NCBI RefSeq assembly: GCF_900101435.1
Contig: NZ_FMZH01000003.1
Coordinates: forward strand, 186,001 to 250,000
Source of the DNA: Pedobacter soli
Lineage (GTDB): Bacteria > Bacteroidota > Bacteroidia > Sphingobacteriales > Sphingobacteriaceae
DNA: 64,000 bases
Reading direction: 5' to 3'
In this document: positions 45,414 to 54,310 of the stretch, one piece after another
How positions within the stretch are numbered: position 1 is the first letter of the stretch
Layout of the letters: each line of letters starts with the position of its first letter
Notes under the pieces: model-generated
What the model saw: the letters and a program-made list of their open reading frames with translations, nothing else
Databases searched by the model: none
Told to the model about the DNA's origin: nothing
Program-made: the position numbers and the translations under genes

Positions 45414-46076
45414 ATGATAAAAAGTATTAAAAATATAGCCTGTTGTATGGCCATTGCCCTGTTTGCCCTTGCCTGCAAAAAAGACGATGGCGCCTACAAC
45501 TACGAAAACGAAGCCAATGTATTTGATGGAAATGCTTATGCCTACCTCAAATCGCAAACCGGCAAATACGATTCGCTGCTTAAAGTATGCGACCGGGTAA
45601 GCTGGGCAAAAGATACCCTAACCAACAGTAAAGCCATTACCCTGTTTTCGCTTACCAACCGTAATTTTTCAGTAGCATTAAATGCACTGAATAACCTCAG
45701 GTTAAGCCAGAACAAAAAAGCATTGGGTATTGCCAATCTGGATGCCGACCAGCTGGGTATTTTATTAGACCGCTACATTGTAAGCAATAAAATAACTACC
45801 GATAGCCTGCACTTTGCCGATGGTGCTTTTTTAACCAGCACCCATTTTAAGTATGGCATGAATGCGCAGGAACTGAACTCGAACGCCAGTGGTTATGTTT
45901 TTGGTGGTCCCAAAGGAGTAGTTTACAGCGACGTTAAAAACTCGCAGTACACCAAAGAATGGAAATCGGCCACTACCCAGGCGGTAAATATCGAAACCAA
46001 TAATGCCATTATCCACGTGCTTTCGGCCTCGCACGAATTTGGTTTTGGCGAATTCCTCATCCGATTAAATAAATAA
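45414..46076 (+). CDS. fasciclin (FAS1)-type surface lipoprotein, first copy
   Basis: About 220 residues from the ATG at 45414, chosen because GGAGG (45404-45408) lies 5 bp upstream; a TTG at 45402 is not needed. Lipobox ALAC followed by KKDDG, a surface-export type of signal. One FAS1-like domain (about 40-215) with FDGNAYAYLKSQTGKYDSLL, ITLFSLTNRNFSVALN and the closing NNAIIHVLSASHEF strand (H2-type box). FAS1 domains bind proteins or glycans. It starts 2 bp after susD. Confidence 0.85.
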   Translation: MIKSIKNIACCMAIALFALACKKDDGAYNYENEANVFDGNAYAYLKSQTGKYDSLLKVCDRVSWAKDTLTNSKAITLFSLTNRNFSVALNALNNLRLSQNKKALGIANLDADQLGILLDRYIVSNKITTDSLHFADGAFLTSTHFKYGMNAQELNSNASGYVFGGPKGVVYSDVKNSQYTKEWKSATTQAVNIETNNAIIHVLSASHEFGFGEFLIRLNK

Positions 46077-46089
46077 ATCATTCTGTTAT

Positions 46090-47112
46090 ATGATACCAGG
46101 AAATAAATCAATTGCCTTATTTTTTGCAGCCATTGGCGCACTGGCCATATTCGGTTGTAAAAAGTTATTGCCGAGCGATACCGATGCCTTTAATAAAGAC
46201 GCCGGATTTAAACAAACCGTTTACAAACCCATACTTGGCCGCACTACCTTAATGGGCGATAACTTCAATATCGAAAGTTCATCGCTGCCGCTTACCTTCA
46301 AAATTGTATCCATGCGCAACAGCGATGGCATTACCAGCCCAGAGTTGTTAAAACCTTTTCCGGTACTGGTATGGAAAAAAGCTTATGATGGAAGCGAGAA
46401 ATCGATTCAGGAAATTGAAGCCAAGCGTACTACCGAACAACATACCCTGTTCGAAGTAGGCGAACACTCGGGCGAATTTATCATGTGGGCCGAAGCCAAA
46501 AGCAACATTGTAAAAGCACTACCCGATTCGGGTTACGTTTTCGATGTAGAAGTATCGAACAATGGCGGCCGTAAATATTTTAACAACCTGGTATTACAAC
46601 CCCAGAGAGAACTACCTTACGAGCCTAACCGCATTAACCCGCTAACCGGTGCCAATACCGGTGGCAGCATTAATCCAACAGTTATGACTGGCATCGTGGG
46701 CGATAAATCGGGCCAGCCCCTGTCCTCAAGCGATATTACCATCCTGTTTAACAAAGTAGGCGAGGGCAACTCCATTTCCTTTAAGTTTTTAGATACCCTG
46801 CTTAAACCCATCGACCCGGCCAAATTTAAACTCACCAACTGGAGCAAGCTGGTACATGGCTTTAACATGCAAATGAGCACTACCGCCGTAAAATACGATG
46901 CAGCTTATCCCATCCCGCTGGTAACCATCCCAACACCTTACACCAACCCTGCAGGTAACCGTGCCCGTGTAGCTTTTGCTTACGATCGCATTGGCTTTGG
47001 GGGTTTCAGGGTAGAGGCCAACTTGGGTTTAGACTTCGCCATTTTCGAAAAGGGCGATTGGGAGGTCATCTTCTGGTTTAATAAAGATAACCCGCGGTTT
47101 ACGAACGACTAG
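46090..47112 (+). CDS. surface lipoprotein, probably DUF5007 family
   Basis: A 340-residue lipoprotein (lipobox IFGC then KKLLPSD). The rest is beta-rich, with YKPILGRTTLMGDNFN at the start of the mature domain and no catalytic signature. From memory this matches DUF5007, which occurs near SusD and M60 genes; not verified. In the repeated four-gene layout it takes the same place as the delta-60 repeat lipoprotein further down. Confidence 0.75.
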   Translation: MIPGNKSIALFFAAIGALAIFGCKKLLPSDTDAFNKDAGFKQTVYKPILGRTTLMGDNFNIESSSLPLTFKIVSMRNSDGITSPELLKPFPVLVWKKAYDGSEKSIQEIEAKRTTEQHTLFEVGEHSGEFIMWAEAKSNIVKALPDSGYVFDVEVSNNGGRKYFNNLVLQPQRELPYEPNRINPLTGANTGGSINPTVMTGIVGDKSGQPLSSSDITILFNKVGEGNSISFKFLDTLLKPIDPAKFKLTNWSKLVHGFNMQMSTTAVKYDAAYPIPLVTIPTPYTNPAGNRARVAFAYDRIGFGGFRVEANLGLDFAIFEKGDWEVIFWFNKDNPRFTND

Positions 47113-47154
47113 CCCCAGAAAAATAAGTTGAACATGAGTTTTTACAATACAGAT

Positions 47155-50100
47155 ATGACTAAAAAATACATCCTAAATTTATTGCTTTTGGTAACGCTGG
47201 CAGTATGGGGCGGTGCTGTATCGGCGCAAACCCTCATCAGCGTAAAGGGCAAGGTGGTAGATAAGAGTGATGGCAACGGCATACCGGCCGTAACCATTAT
47301 GGCCAGCACCTCAACCCGGGCAATAGGAATGACCAGAGATGATGGATCATTTATGGTAAGCGTACCCAATAACGCCACACTAACCTTTAAATACCTCAAC
47401 TACAAAGATGTTGTAATCAAATTAAACGGCAAAAACGACCTTAAGGTGGTTATGGACGAAGACCGTACCTCGCTAAAAGACGTTGTGATAGTTGGTTATG
47501 CCCAAAAAACAAAAGAAACCGTAATGGGCGCGGTAACATCGCTAAAAGGTAAAGATATTCAGGATGTTCCGGTAAGTAACGTGACCGAATTGTTTCAGGC
47601 CAAAGTACCGGGTTTAAACATCCAGATCAATACCGGTAGCCCCGGTGCTGCACCAACCATTAATATGCGCGGTTTATCGGGCATCAGTGTTACCGGCTCT
47701 GGCGACAATGCCTTTTTAACCCCAACATCACCTTTATTCGTAATTGATGGGGTACCGGTTGATTTAAATACCGATTACCAGTATGGATTTTCGAGTAATG
47801 GTCCCGGCATTAGTCCTTTATCGTTAATCCCACCCGAAGATATTGAAGAAATTAACTTCTTAAAAGATGCCAGTGCAACAGCCTTATACGGTGCACAGGG
47901 CGCTTACGGGGTAATTCTGATCAATACCCGCAGGGGTAAATCGAAAACGCCGATTATCCAGTACTCCACTAACTTTTTCTTCAATACTCCGCCTAAGCTT
48001 CGTCAGGTAATTGGTGGTGCTGCCGAAAGCAATTTAAGGCTTTGGGAAATTTATACCTATGGCGCCAATGTATATTCGGCACGCCAGAGTATTGATAATA
48101 CCCCAATGCTGGCCGATAGCTTAAATGCCTTTTACAACAACTCTACCGATTGGCAGAGCATTTTTTACCGCTCTACCTATAACCAGCAGCATAACGTAAA
48201 TGCCAGCGGTGGCGACGATTCTTTTAACTACAAAATTAACGTGGGTTATTACGATGAGAAGGGGATTCAGGAAAATACCGGCTTTACCCGCTACTCACTC
48301 AGCATGAATACACGTTACAAACCCAGCCCTAAATTTAACGTCAATCTCATCCTATCGAGCAGTTTGGGTAACACCCAAAAGGGAAGTGGCAATGGTTTGC
48401 TGCAAACGGGTGTGGCCTCGGGAGCAGGTTCTTCATCTTTATTGCCGGGGCCCAGCTTAATTAACAGCAGTGCGGCTTTAGGTGCTTTAATTGTTGATAA
48501 CGACAATAAGGCCGGCAACATTAAAACCAGTGTAGAAGCCCGTTACGAGTTTCTTACGGGTCTGGCACTCTCCAACATCACCAGTTACGATTATTCGATG
48601 GGAACTACCGAGACCTTTAACCCAGCCATATTAAACAACAATGTAGCAGGTGTTTACTCGTACAACGATAAGCGCAGCACCTTGTACAACAGGGCTATGT
48701 TAAGTTTTAACAAATCGTTCCAGAAAGATGTACATAACCTGGGTGCCTACGTTTTCTCAGAAGTGTATGTGCGCAATTTCCAGGCGCATGCCATTAAACA
48801 AGACCAGTATACCAACGATCAGTACCAGGGACCATTCGGTACTGCAGCAGCAAGCTCTGGCGGTGGGATTTTAGATAACTACTCCGATTCAAGAGCCGCA
48901 TCGCTTGCAGGAAGTATCTCTTATAACTACAAAACCAAATACCTCATCGAGGCTACTTTCCGTTTAGATGGTACATCGAGTACCGGTTTAAATGCGCCTT
49001 GGGCACGAAACCCATCACTGGCCCTGAAATGGAATTTCAACAAAGAAAATTTCCTGGCCAACTCCAAATGGCTCGACGTGGGTATGCTCCGCCTCTCGTG
49101 GGGTAGAAATATTGCCCCTGTAGGTAGTGTTTTCGATGCCAATGGTACTTACGATTATTATGGTAACTACAACGGTATGCCCACTACGGCTATCGATTTT
49201 AACAACCTGCCCAACATTAAATTATTACCTACATCAACTACCCAATACAATGCAGGTTTAGATTTAAACCTCTTTAAAAACCGCATTACGCTAACTTTCG
49301 ATACCTATTACAAAATGGTCGATAACCAGCTTTGGGAAAAGAACATTACCACACACAATGCTTTTACCAAACTTAAAACCAACGAGGTAAGCAACGTAAA
49401 CTATGGTTATGAGCTGGCAGTAAGTTTCAGGCCATTACCATCTACCAGCAAGGTAAACTGGACACTGAGCATTAACGGGGCTTATAACAAGGAAAAAATT
49501 ACCGCCCTGCCCGATGCTACCCGTCAGCTGTTACTGGATGGAGGCGCTACCGGACAAGCCATCTTGTATCGTCTGGGTCGCAACTCGCTAACCAATATCC
49601 TGTACAATTTTAAAGGGGTATTTGCTACCGATGATGATGTACCGGTTAACCCTGCAAACGGTACCCGTTACCACACTTTTAACGGCGCTGTCCCAGTGTA
49701 TTTCAAAGCAGGCGATCCGTATTATGCCGATATCAACGGCGATTACGTGCTCGATTCGAAAGATATGGTGGGTGCCGGTAACTCGCAGCCTTTAATCAAT
49801 GGCGGTATCAGCAACTTTATCTCCTACCAGGGTTTTTCGCTTAACGTAATTATGGCTTACACCTGGCACCGCGATATCCTGAACAATCCGCTGGCTTCGA
49901 GCTTCCAGAATTTTGCTTCGCCTTTTTCTGCAAACAACCTGGTGCCCATCAGCGCCTATAACATCTGGCGTCAGTCGGGCGATATTGCCAATTACCCTAA
50001 CCCTTACGATTATTTGCGTTATGGCAACTATGGTGCTACCGATAAATCGACGCAGTTTTTGCCTTTCCGTTATAACCAAACCCTGTTTCAGGAAGATGGT

Positions 50101-50328
50101 TCGTACCTGAAACTGGCAACCGTAACGCTGGGTTACAACTTTAAGCCAGAATTAACCAAACGCCTTGGCATTACCAGCTTAAGGGTATTTGCTACAGCCA
50201 ACAACATCCACACCTTTAGTTTTTACTCGGGTGCCGATCCGGAAAATGTGAGTTCGCTGGGCAGGGATAACTCTGGTGGTTACCCAGTACGCAGAACCTA
50301 TGCTTTGGGCTTAAACATTCAATTATAA
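47155..50328 (+). CDS. SusC/RagA family TonB-linked receptor, second pair
   Basis: About 1057 residues from the ATG at 47155, which puts the signal peptide (ending VSAQ) at the N-terminus; alternatives are the ATG at 47134 and a TTG at 47128. A CarboxypepD_reg-like domain (about 25-105) follows, then the plug (MRGLSGISVTGSG, SPLFVIDGVPVD, GAYGVILINTRRG) and the barrel, ending ALGLNIQL. No STN domain. It is 42 bp after the DUF5007-type gene and 11 bp before its SusD. Confidence 0.92.
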   Translation: MTKKYILNLLLLVTLAVWGGAVSAQTLISVKGKVVDKSDGNGIPAVTIMASTSTRAIGMTRDDGSFMVSVPNNATLTFKYLNYKDVVIKLNGKNDLKVVMDEDRTSLKDVVIVGYAQKTKETVMGAVTSLKGKDIQDVPVSNVTELFQAKVPGLNIQINTGSPGAAPTINMRGLSGISVTGSGDNAFLTPTSPLFVIDGVPVDLNTDYQYGFSSNGPGISPLSLIPPEDIEEINFLKDASATALYGAQGAYGVILINTRRGKSKTPIIQYSTNFFFNTPPKLRQVIGGAAESNLRLWEIYTYGANVYSARQSIDNTPMLADSLNAFYNNSTDWQSIFYRSTYNQQHNVNASGGDDSFNYKINVGYYDEKGIQENTGFTRYSLSMNTRYKPSPKFNVNLILSSSLGNTQKGSGNGLLQTGVASGAGSSSLLPGPSLINSSAALGALIVDNDNKAGNIKTSVEARYEFLTGLALSNITSYDYSMGTTETFNPAILNNNVAGVYSYNDKRSTLYNRAMLSFNKSFQKDVHNLGAYVFSEVYVRNFQAHAIKQDQYTNDQYQGPFGTAAASSGGGILDNYSDSRAASLAGSISYNYKTKYLIEATFRLDGTSSTGLNAPWARNPSLALKWNFNKENFLANSKWLDVGMLRLSWGRNIAPVGSVFDANGTYDYYGNYNGMPTTAIDFNNLPNIKLLPTSTTQYNAGLDLNLFKNRITLTFDTYYKMVDNQLWEKNITTHNAFTKLKTNEVSNVNYGYELAVSFRPLPSTSKVNWTLSINGAYNKEKITALPDATRQLLLDGGATGQAILYRLGRNSLTNILYNFKGVFATDDDVPVNPANGTRYHTFNGAVPVYFKAGDPYYADINGDYVLDSKDMVGAGNSQPLINGGISNFISYQGFSLNVIMAYTWHRDILNNPLASSFQNFASPFSANNLVPISAYNIWRQSGDIANYPNPYDYLRYGNYGATDKSTQFLPFRYNQTLFQEDGSYLKLATVTLGYNFKPELTKRLGITSLRVFATANNIHTFSFYSGADPENVSSLGRDNSGGYPVRRTYALGLNIQL

Positions 50329-50339
50329 ACAGGATAACG

Positions 50340-51899
50340 ATGAAAAAAACAATATATCTACTGGCAGCACTGCTGCTGTTGAGTGTAAACTTTAGCTGTA
50401 AAAAGTTCTTAAACGTAGAACCGTTAAGCAAGCTATCGGGTAACAATTACTGGAAAACCGAAGGCGATGCCGAAGGTTTTGCACTGGGCATGTACCGCTC
50501 GTTCAGGGAGGCCACCATGCAGAGTGTACTTTTCGAAATCGGCGATACCCGCTGTGGCTGGGCCATCCCATCATCCAAAGGTTATCCGCCGAGGATCGAT
50601 TTTACTTACATGGCCACCAATAACCTTAAAATGGCCATTGCCGCCCGTGCCGACCGCTCTTTGCCTGGTTACGAAGCCAATGCCATTAACGAGTGGTTTC
50701 AGCTTAACTCACGTTACGATCTGATCCAGAAATGGGCACCTTTTTACAAAGTGATCCAATCGGCCAATATTATGGTTAAAGAAGTAGCGGCGATGCCTGA
50801 TGGAGCCCTTTCGCCAGCCAAAAAGAAACAATATATCGCCGAAGCAGTGTTTATGCGCTGCGTGTCGTATTTCTTTTTAGTGCGCCTTTTTGGCGATGTA
50901 CCTTACTATACAGAAGCCTACAACCAGGAAGCCCTGCCCCGCACCAATATGGTTAAAGTATTAAAAAGCTGCCTCGAAGATCTGGGGGCTGTAAAAAATG
51001 ATTTACCCTGGACTTATAACGACCCTACTTTTAAAGGCATCAGGGCCATGCGTGGTGGTGCCATTGATTTAATGATGCACATGAACATGTGGTGCGCCGG
51101 TTTTGATGCAGGTAATGCACCGGCATATTACACCCAGGTTGACGAGCTGGGGAATGAACTGCAGGATATTGGTGTAGACCAGCAAAAAGCTTACCGCTTA
51201 ATGCCCATTGAGCAAACTTATCTCATCATGTTCGGTAAATCGCAGGAAGGTTTATTCGAAATACAGCTGAGCGATAATACCGGCGAGAACACCGCCAAAC
51301 TGCGTTACAAATACTCTTTCTCGGTAGTACACAACCCTTTCTTCGCCAGCAGCGACAGGCCGGTGAGTGAGCTGGTGTACAATGCCGATTTTATGAAGAA
51401 AATTTATCCCGAAAGCGGTACCGATAAACGCAAAACCGTATGGTTTGACGAAAACATATACGACCAAACCGGTGTATGGCAGTTCTATAAATTTTATAAC
51501 CGCGCAGCTTTGGTTCAGTTCAGCGATGATAACCCGATTATTTTCCGTCTGGCCGATGCCATTTTACTGCATGCCGAAGCACTTGCCGAACTGGGCCGTG
51601 ATGGTGAAGCCGCTACCTTGCTTAACGTAATCAGAGCCCGTGCGGGTGCCGATCTTTATCCGGCAAATCCGGGTGAAGGCAAAATCAAAGACGCCATCTT
51701 TTTAGAGCGCGCCAAAGAACTAATGGGCGAAGGACACCACTTTTACGACCTGGTACGCACCCGCAAAATCCTCGATCCTAAGTTTACGCCTAACCCGCTT
51801 TCGTTCTCAGCGTTTCAGGCTGGTGCATGGACCTGGCCTATTGATCCCAGCGCAACCATTAACAACCCTTACATGACTTTGAACAATTACTGGCGCTAA
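50340..51899 (+). CDS. SusD/RagB family lipoprotein, second pair
   Basis: A 519-residue lipoprotein (lipobox NFSC then KKFLNVEPLS, a classic SusD start). Helical repeats with YIAEAVFMRCVSYFFLVRLF then GDVPYYTEAY, and C-terminal FLERAKELMGEGHHFYDLVR, TWPIDPSATINNPYMTLNNYW. It forms the lid of the second SusC. Pairwise identity with the first SusD of this operon looks low by eye, so the two pairs probably take different ligands. Confidence 0.93.
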   Translation: MKKTIYLLAALLLLSVNFSCKKFLNVEPLSKLSGNNYWKTEGDAEGFALGMYRSFREATMQSVLFEIGDTRCGWAIPSSKGYPPRIDFTYMATNNLKMAIAARADRSLPGYEANAINEWFQLNSRYDLIQKWAPFYKVIQSANIMVKEVAAMPDGALSPAKKKQYIAEAVFMRCVSYFFLVRLFGDVPYYTEAYNQEALPRTNMVKVLKSCLEDLGAVKNDLPWTYNDPTFKGIRAMRGGAIDLMMHMNMWCAGFDAGNAPAYYTQVDELGNELQDIGVDQQKAYRLMPIEQTYLIMFGKSQEGLFEIQLSDNTGENTAKLRYKYSFSVVHNPFFASSDRPVSELVYNADFMKKIYPESGTDKRKTVWFDENIYDQTGVWQFYKFYNRAALVQFSDDNPIIFRLADAILLHAEALAELGRDGEAATLLNVIRARAGADLYPANPGEGKIKDAIFLERAKELMGEGHHFYDLVRTRKILDPKFTPNPLSFSAFQAGAWTWPIDPSATINNPYMTLNNYWR

Positions 51900-51921
51900 C
51901 CCATTAAAGCATATATTAAAC

Positions 51922-52662
51922 ATGAATAAGTTTAACAAATACACACTATTGCTAAGTCTGGCGTTTTTAACCGGTTTAGCTTTTAGCTGCAAAAAATACG
52001 AGCACTACCTTGATGGGGGCGTAAAAGAAGCCAAATTTGATGGCACCATTTTACAATATCTGCAAGCCAAGCCCCTGCATTTCGATACGCTTACACAGGT
52101 AATTAAACTGGCCGGTATGGAAAGTACTTTTAGCAGCGATAACATTACCTTTTTTGCACCTACTGATCCAACCATTAACCGGGCCATCCGCACGCTAAAC
52201 AAAGAGCTCCGCTCAACCGGAAAAGATACCGTAAATAAACTTTCGGATGTTAAGCCTGCCGTATGGAAAACAGCGCTCTCGCTTTACATTTTTAAAGGTA
52301 CCAACCGGCTTAAAGATTATAGCCAGGTAGATACACTTGCGCTTAACACCTATAAAGGGCAGGGTTATATTTCTTACAACGGTGCTCCCATGAACATTGG
52401 CGTAGTGTATAACGATGCGGTAACCAATGCCGGTAGCGCCAATGAAGTAAGGGTAAAATATGCCGGTTACAGGCAACTGATGATTTCTTATATCACCGAT
52501 TTGTCGCGTCCGCAAGCTTTCTGGATCAACGCACCTGTAGCTTCATCAGACATTAACCCCACCAATGGGATTGTGCATGCACTCAAAATGGAAAAGCACT
52601 CTTTTGGCTTTAACAGCACCTATTTTAACTCAATTGCGATAGAAAATGGAATTGGGAATTAA
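51922..52662 (+). CDS. fasciclin (FAS1)-type surface lipoprotein, second copy
   Basis: A 246-residue lipoprotein (lipobox AFSC then KKYEHY) with one FAS1-like domain: FDGTILQYLQAKPLHFDTL, ITFFAPTDPTINRAIRTLN (the H1-type box) and NPTNGIVHALKMEKHSFGFN at the end (both within 20 residues). It matches the first FAS1 gene in size, place after susD and pattern, so the unit seems to have been duplicated. It overlaps nothing; the next frame starts inside its end but a better ATG lies 14 bp after the stop. Confidence 0.87.
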   Translation: MNKFNKYTLLLSLAFLTGLAFSCKKYEHYLDGGVKEAKFDGTILQYLQAKPLHFDTLTQVIKLAGMESTFSSDNITFFAPTDPTINRAIRTLNKELRSTGKDTVNKLSDVKPAVWKTALSLYIFKGTNRLKDYSQVDTLALNTYKGQGYISYNGAPMNIGVVYNDAVTNAGSANEVRVKYAGYRQLMISYITDLSRPQAFWINAPVASSDINPTNGIVHALKMEKHSFGFNSTYFNSIAIENGIGN

Positions 52663-52675
52663 TAAAAACAGCATT

Positions 52676-54283
52676 ATGTTAAGAAACAGACAAATTTCAG
52701 GAAAAAATATGGGGATGGCCTGTCTGCTCCTGCTGGCCCTTTCTTTTGCTTCGTGTAAAAAAGAAAACCCCATAAGCGAAGATCCCTATGCAGGCGGTAA
52801 GGTTGCGCTGGGCATTAAATTCGCTTCAGATGTTTCGGATACTGAGCAGGTAAACGGCACTACGCAGATCACCTTCGAGGTAACCGGCCTGATGCCATTT
52901 AAAGATCAGGTTAAATTCTACATTAACGATACCGAAGCCAGCATTACCAAAATAACCGATAAAACCATTACCGTACTTTTTCCGGCAGGGGCCAGTACCG
53001 GTGGTACTACACTCATTGTGGGCGACCAGATCTTTTTTGGCCCCGCTTACCGGGTAGAGGGTAAGGTTGAGGTAGATGCTACTTTTGCCGCCAATACCAG
53101 TCTTGGTAGCATCAGGCAGATTTTATCCTTACCCAACGGTAATCTGGTTATGGTAGGCTCATTTGCAAATTACATGGCAGCAGCCACCACCAAAACCCCT
53201 ATCAACAATATTGTATTAACCAATGCCAATGGTTTTATTACCTCAGGCTTTTCAACCGGCAAAGGAGCCAATGGGGCTATATCGTCTATCTTCAGGTTAG
53301 CCAACGGTCAGTTTATGGTAGGCGGTAGCTTTACCAATTACAACAACCGTGTTGGCATAAATGGTGTAACCCGCTTAAATACCAATGGCTCTTTAGATTC
53401 GTCGCGGGTAGAAGTGGTAGGGAAAACTTCCGATCACTCGTACGATACGGTAGCCACCTTTAACGGCGGGGTAAGCGGCTTCGTTAACAAGGTTTTTAAT
53501 TACAACAACAGCATTTATGTTGTAGGGAGCTTTAACAATTACGCCGAGTTTTTTTACGAGCGCTCTACCCGCGACAATAAAGTAGTGGGCTATACCAAAC
53601 TCAATGGCCTGTTAAAAATGAACCTCGATGGTAAGATGGATTCAAGCTATAATTTCAACGTAACAGCCAACCTGCCTTATGTTGCCGGTAATGGTCCTAT
53701 TAGCGATGCGTTGATGCAAAGTGATGGCAAAATTATACTGGTAGGTTCATTTACTACTTACCAGGGCTTAAACAGCAACCGCATTACGCGTATTGGCACC
53801 AATGGCCTGGTTGATGCCACCTACCCATCCGGAACCGGAGCAGACGATGCCATCAACGCCATTACCTACAGTGCCACTTCGGGCAAATATTTAGTGGCCG
53901 GTGTGTTTAACAATTACAATGGTTTTGCCACCAAAGGCCTGGTGATGTTAAATACCGATGGTACGGTTGACAGGAGCCTGGTACTTAAAACCATCGAAGG
54001 GGGCAGTATCAGTAAAGCCTTTCAGCTAAAAAGCGGTAAAATACTCGTATTCGGATCTTTTAAAAAGTACGATGGCGTTATTCGTCAGGGCTTCATGGTA
54101 CTAAATCCTAACGGAAGCCTGGCTACAGGATACAACAATACGGGTAAATTTCAGGGCATTGTGAACGATGTTTACGAAAGCACCGACATTTTCGGTAATC
54201 CAACTGCCCTCATTGCCGGTACCATTACCCTTTTCGATAACCAGCAGGTATCGGGTGCAGTACGCATCTCCCTCAAACCATAA
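52676..54283 (+). CDS. lipoprotein with TIG-like domain and delta-60 repeats (DUF5008-like)
   Basis: About 535 residues from the ATG at 52676 (the frame is open from 52646 in the preceding gene). Lipobox SFASC followed by KKEN. An IPT/TIG-like Ig domain (about 35-125, ending VGDQIFFGPAYRVEG) precedes a long array of delta-60 type repeats of about 50 residues, each with a phrase like DGKIILVGSFTTYQG, NGQFMVGGSFTNYNN, SGKILVFGSFKKYDG. These probably fold as a beta-propeller. From memory such proteins are called DUF5008; likely surface binding. Confidence 0.8.
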   Translation: MLRNRQISGKNMGMACLLLLALSFASCKKENPISEDPYAGGKVALGIKFASDVSDTEQVNGTTQITFEVTGLMPFKDQVKFYINDTEASITKITDKTITVLFPAGASTGGTTLIVGDQIFFGPAYRVEGKVEVDATFAANTSLGSIRQILSLPNGNLVMVGSFANYMAAATTKTPINNIVLTNANGFITSGFSTGKGANGAISSIFRLANGQFMVGGSFTNYNNRVGINGVTRLNTNGSLDSSRVEVVGKTSDHSYDTVATFNGGVSGFVNKVFNYNNSIYVVGSFNNYAEFFYERSTRDNKVVGYTKLNGLLKMNLDGKMDSSYNFNVTANLPYVAGNGPISDALMQSDGKIILVGSFTTYQGLNSNRITRIGTNGLVDATYPSGTGADDAINAITYSATSGKYLVAGVFNNYNGFATKGLVMLNTDGTVDRSLVLKTIEGGSISKAFQLKSGKILVFGSFKKYDGVIRQGFMVLNPNGSLATGYNNTGKFQGIVNDVYESTDIFGNPTALIAGTITLFDNQQVSGAVRISLKP

Positions 54284-54310
54284 TCATGTTGTTAACCAAA
54301 TTAGCTTACA

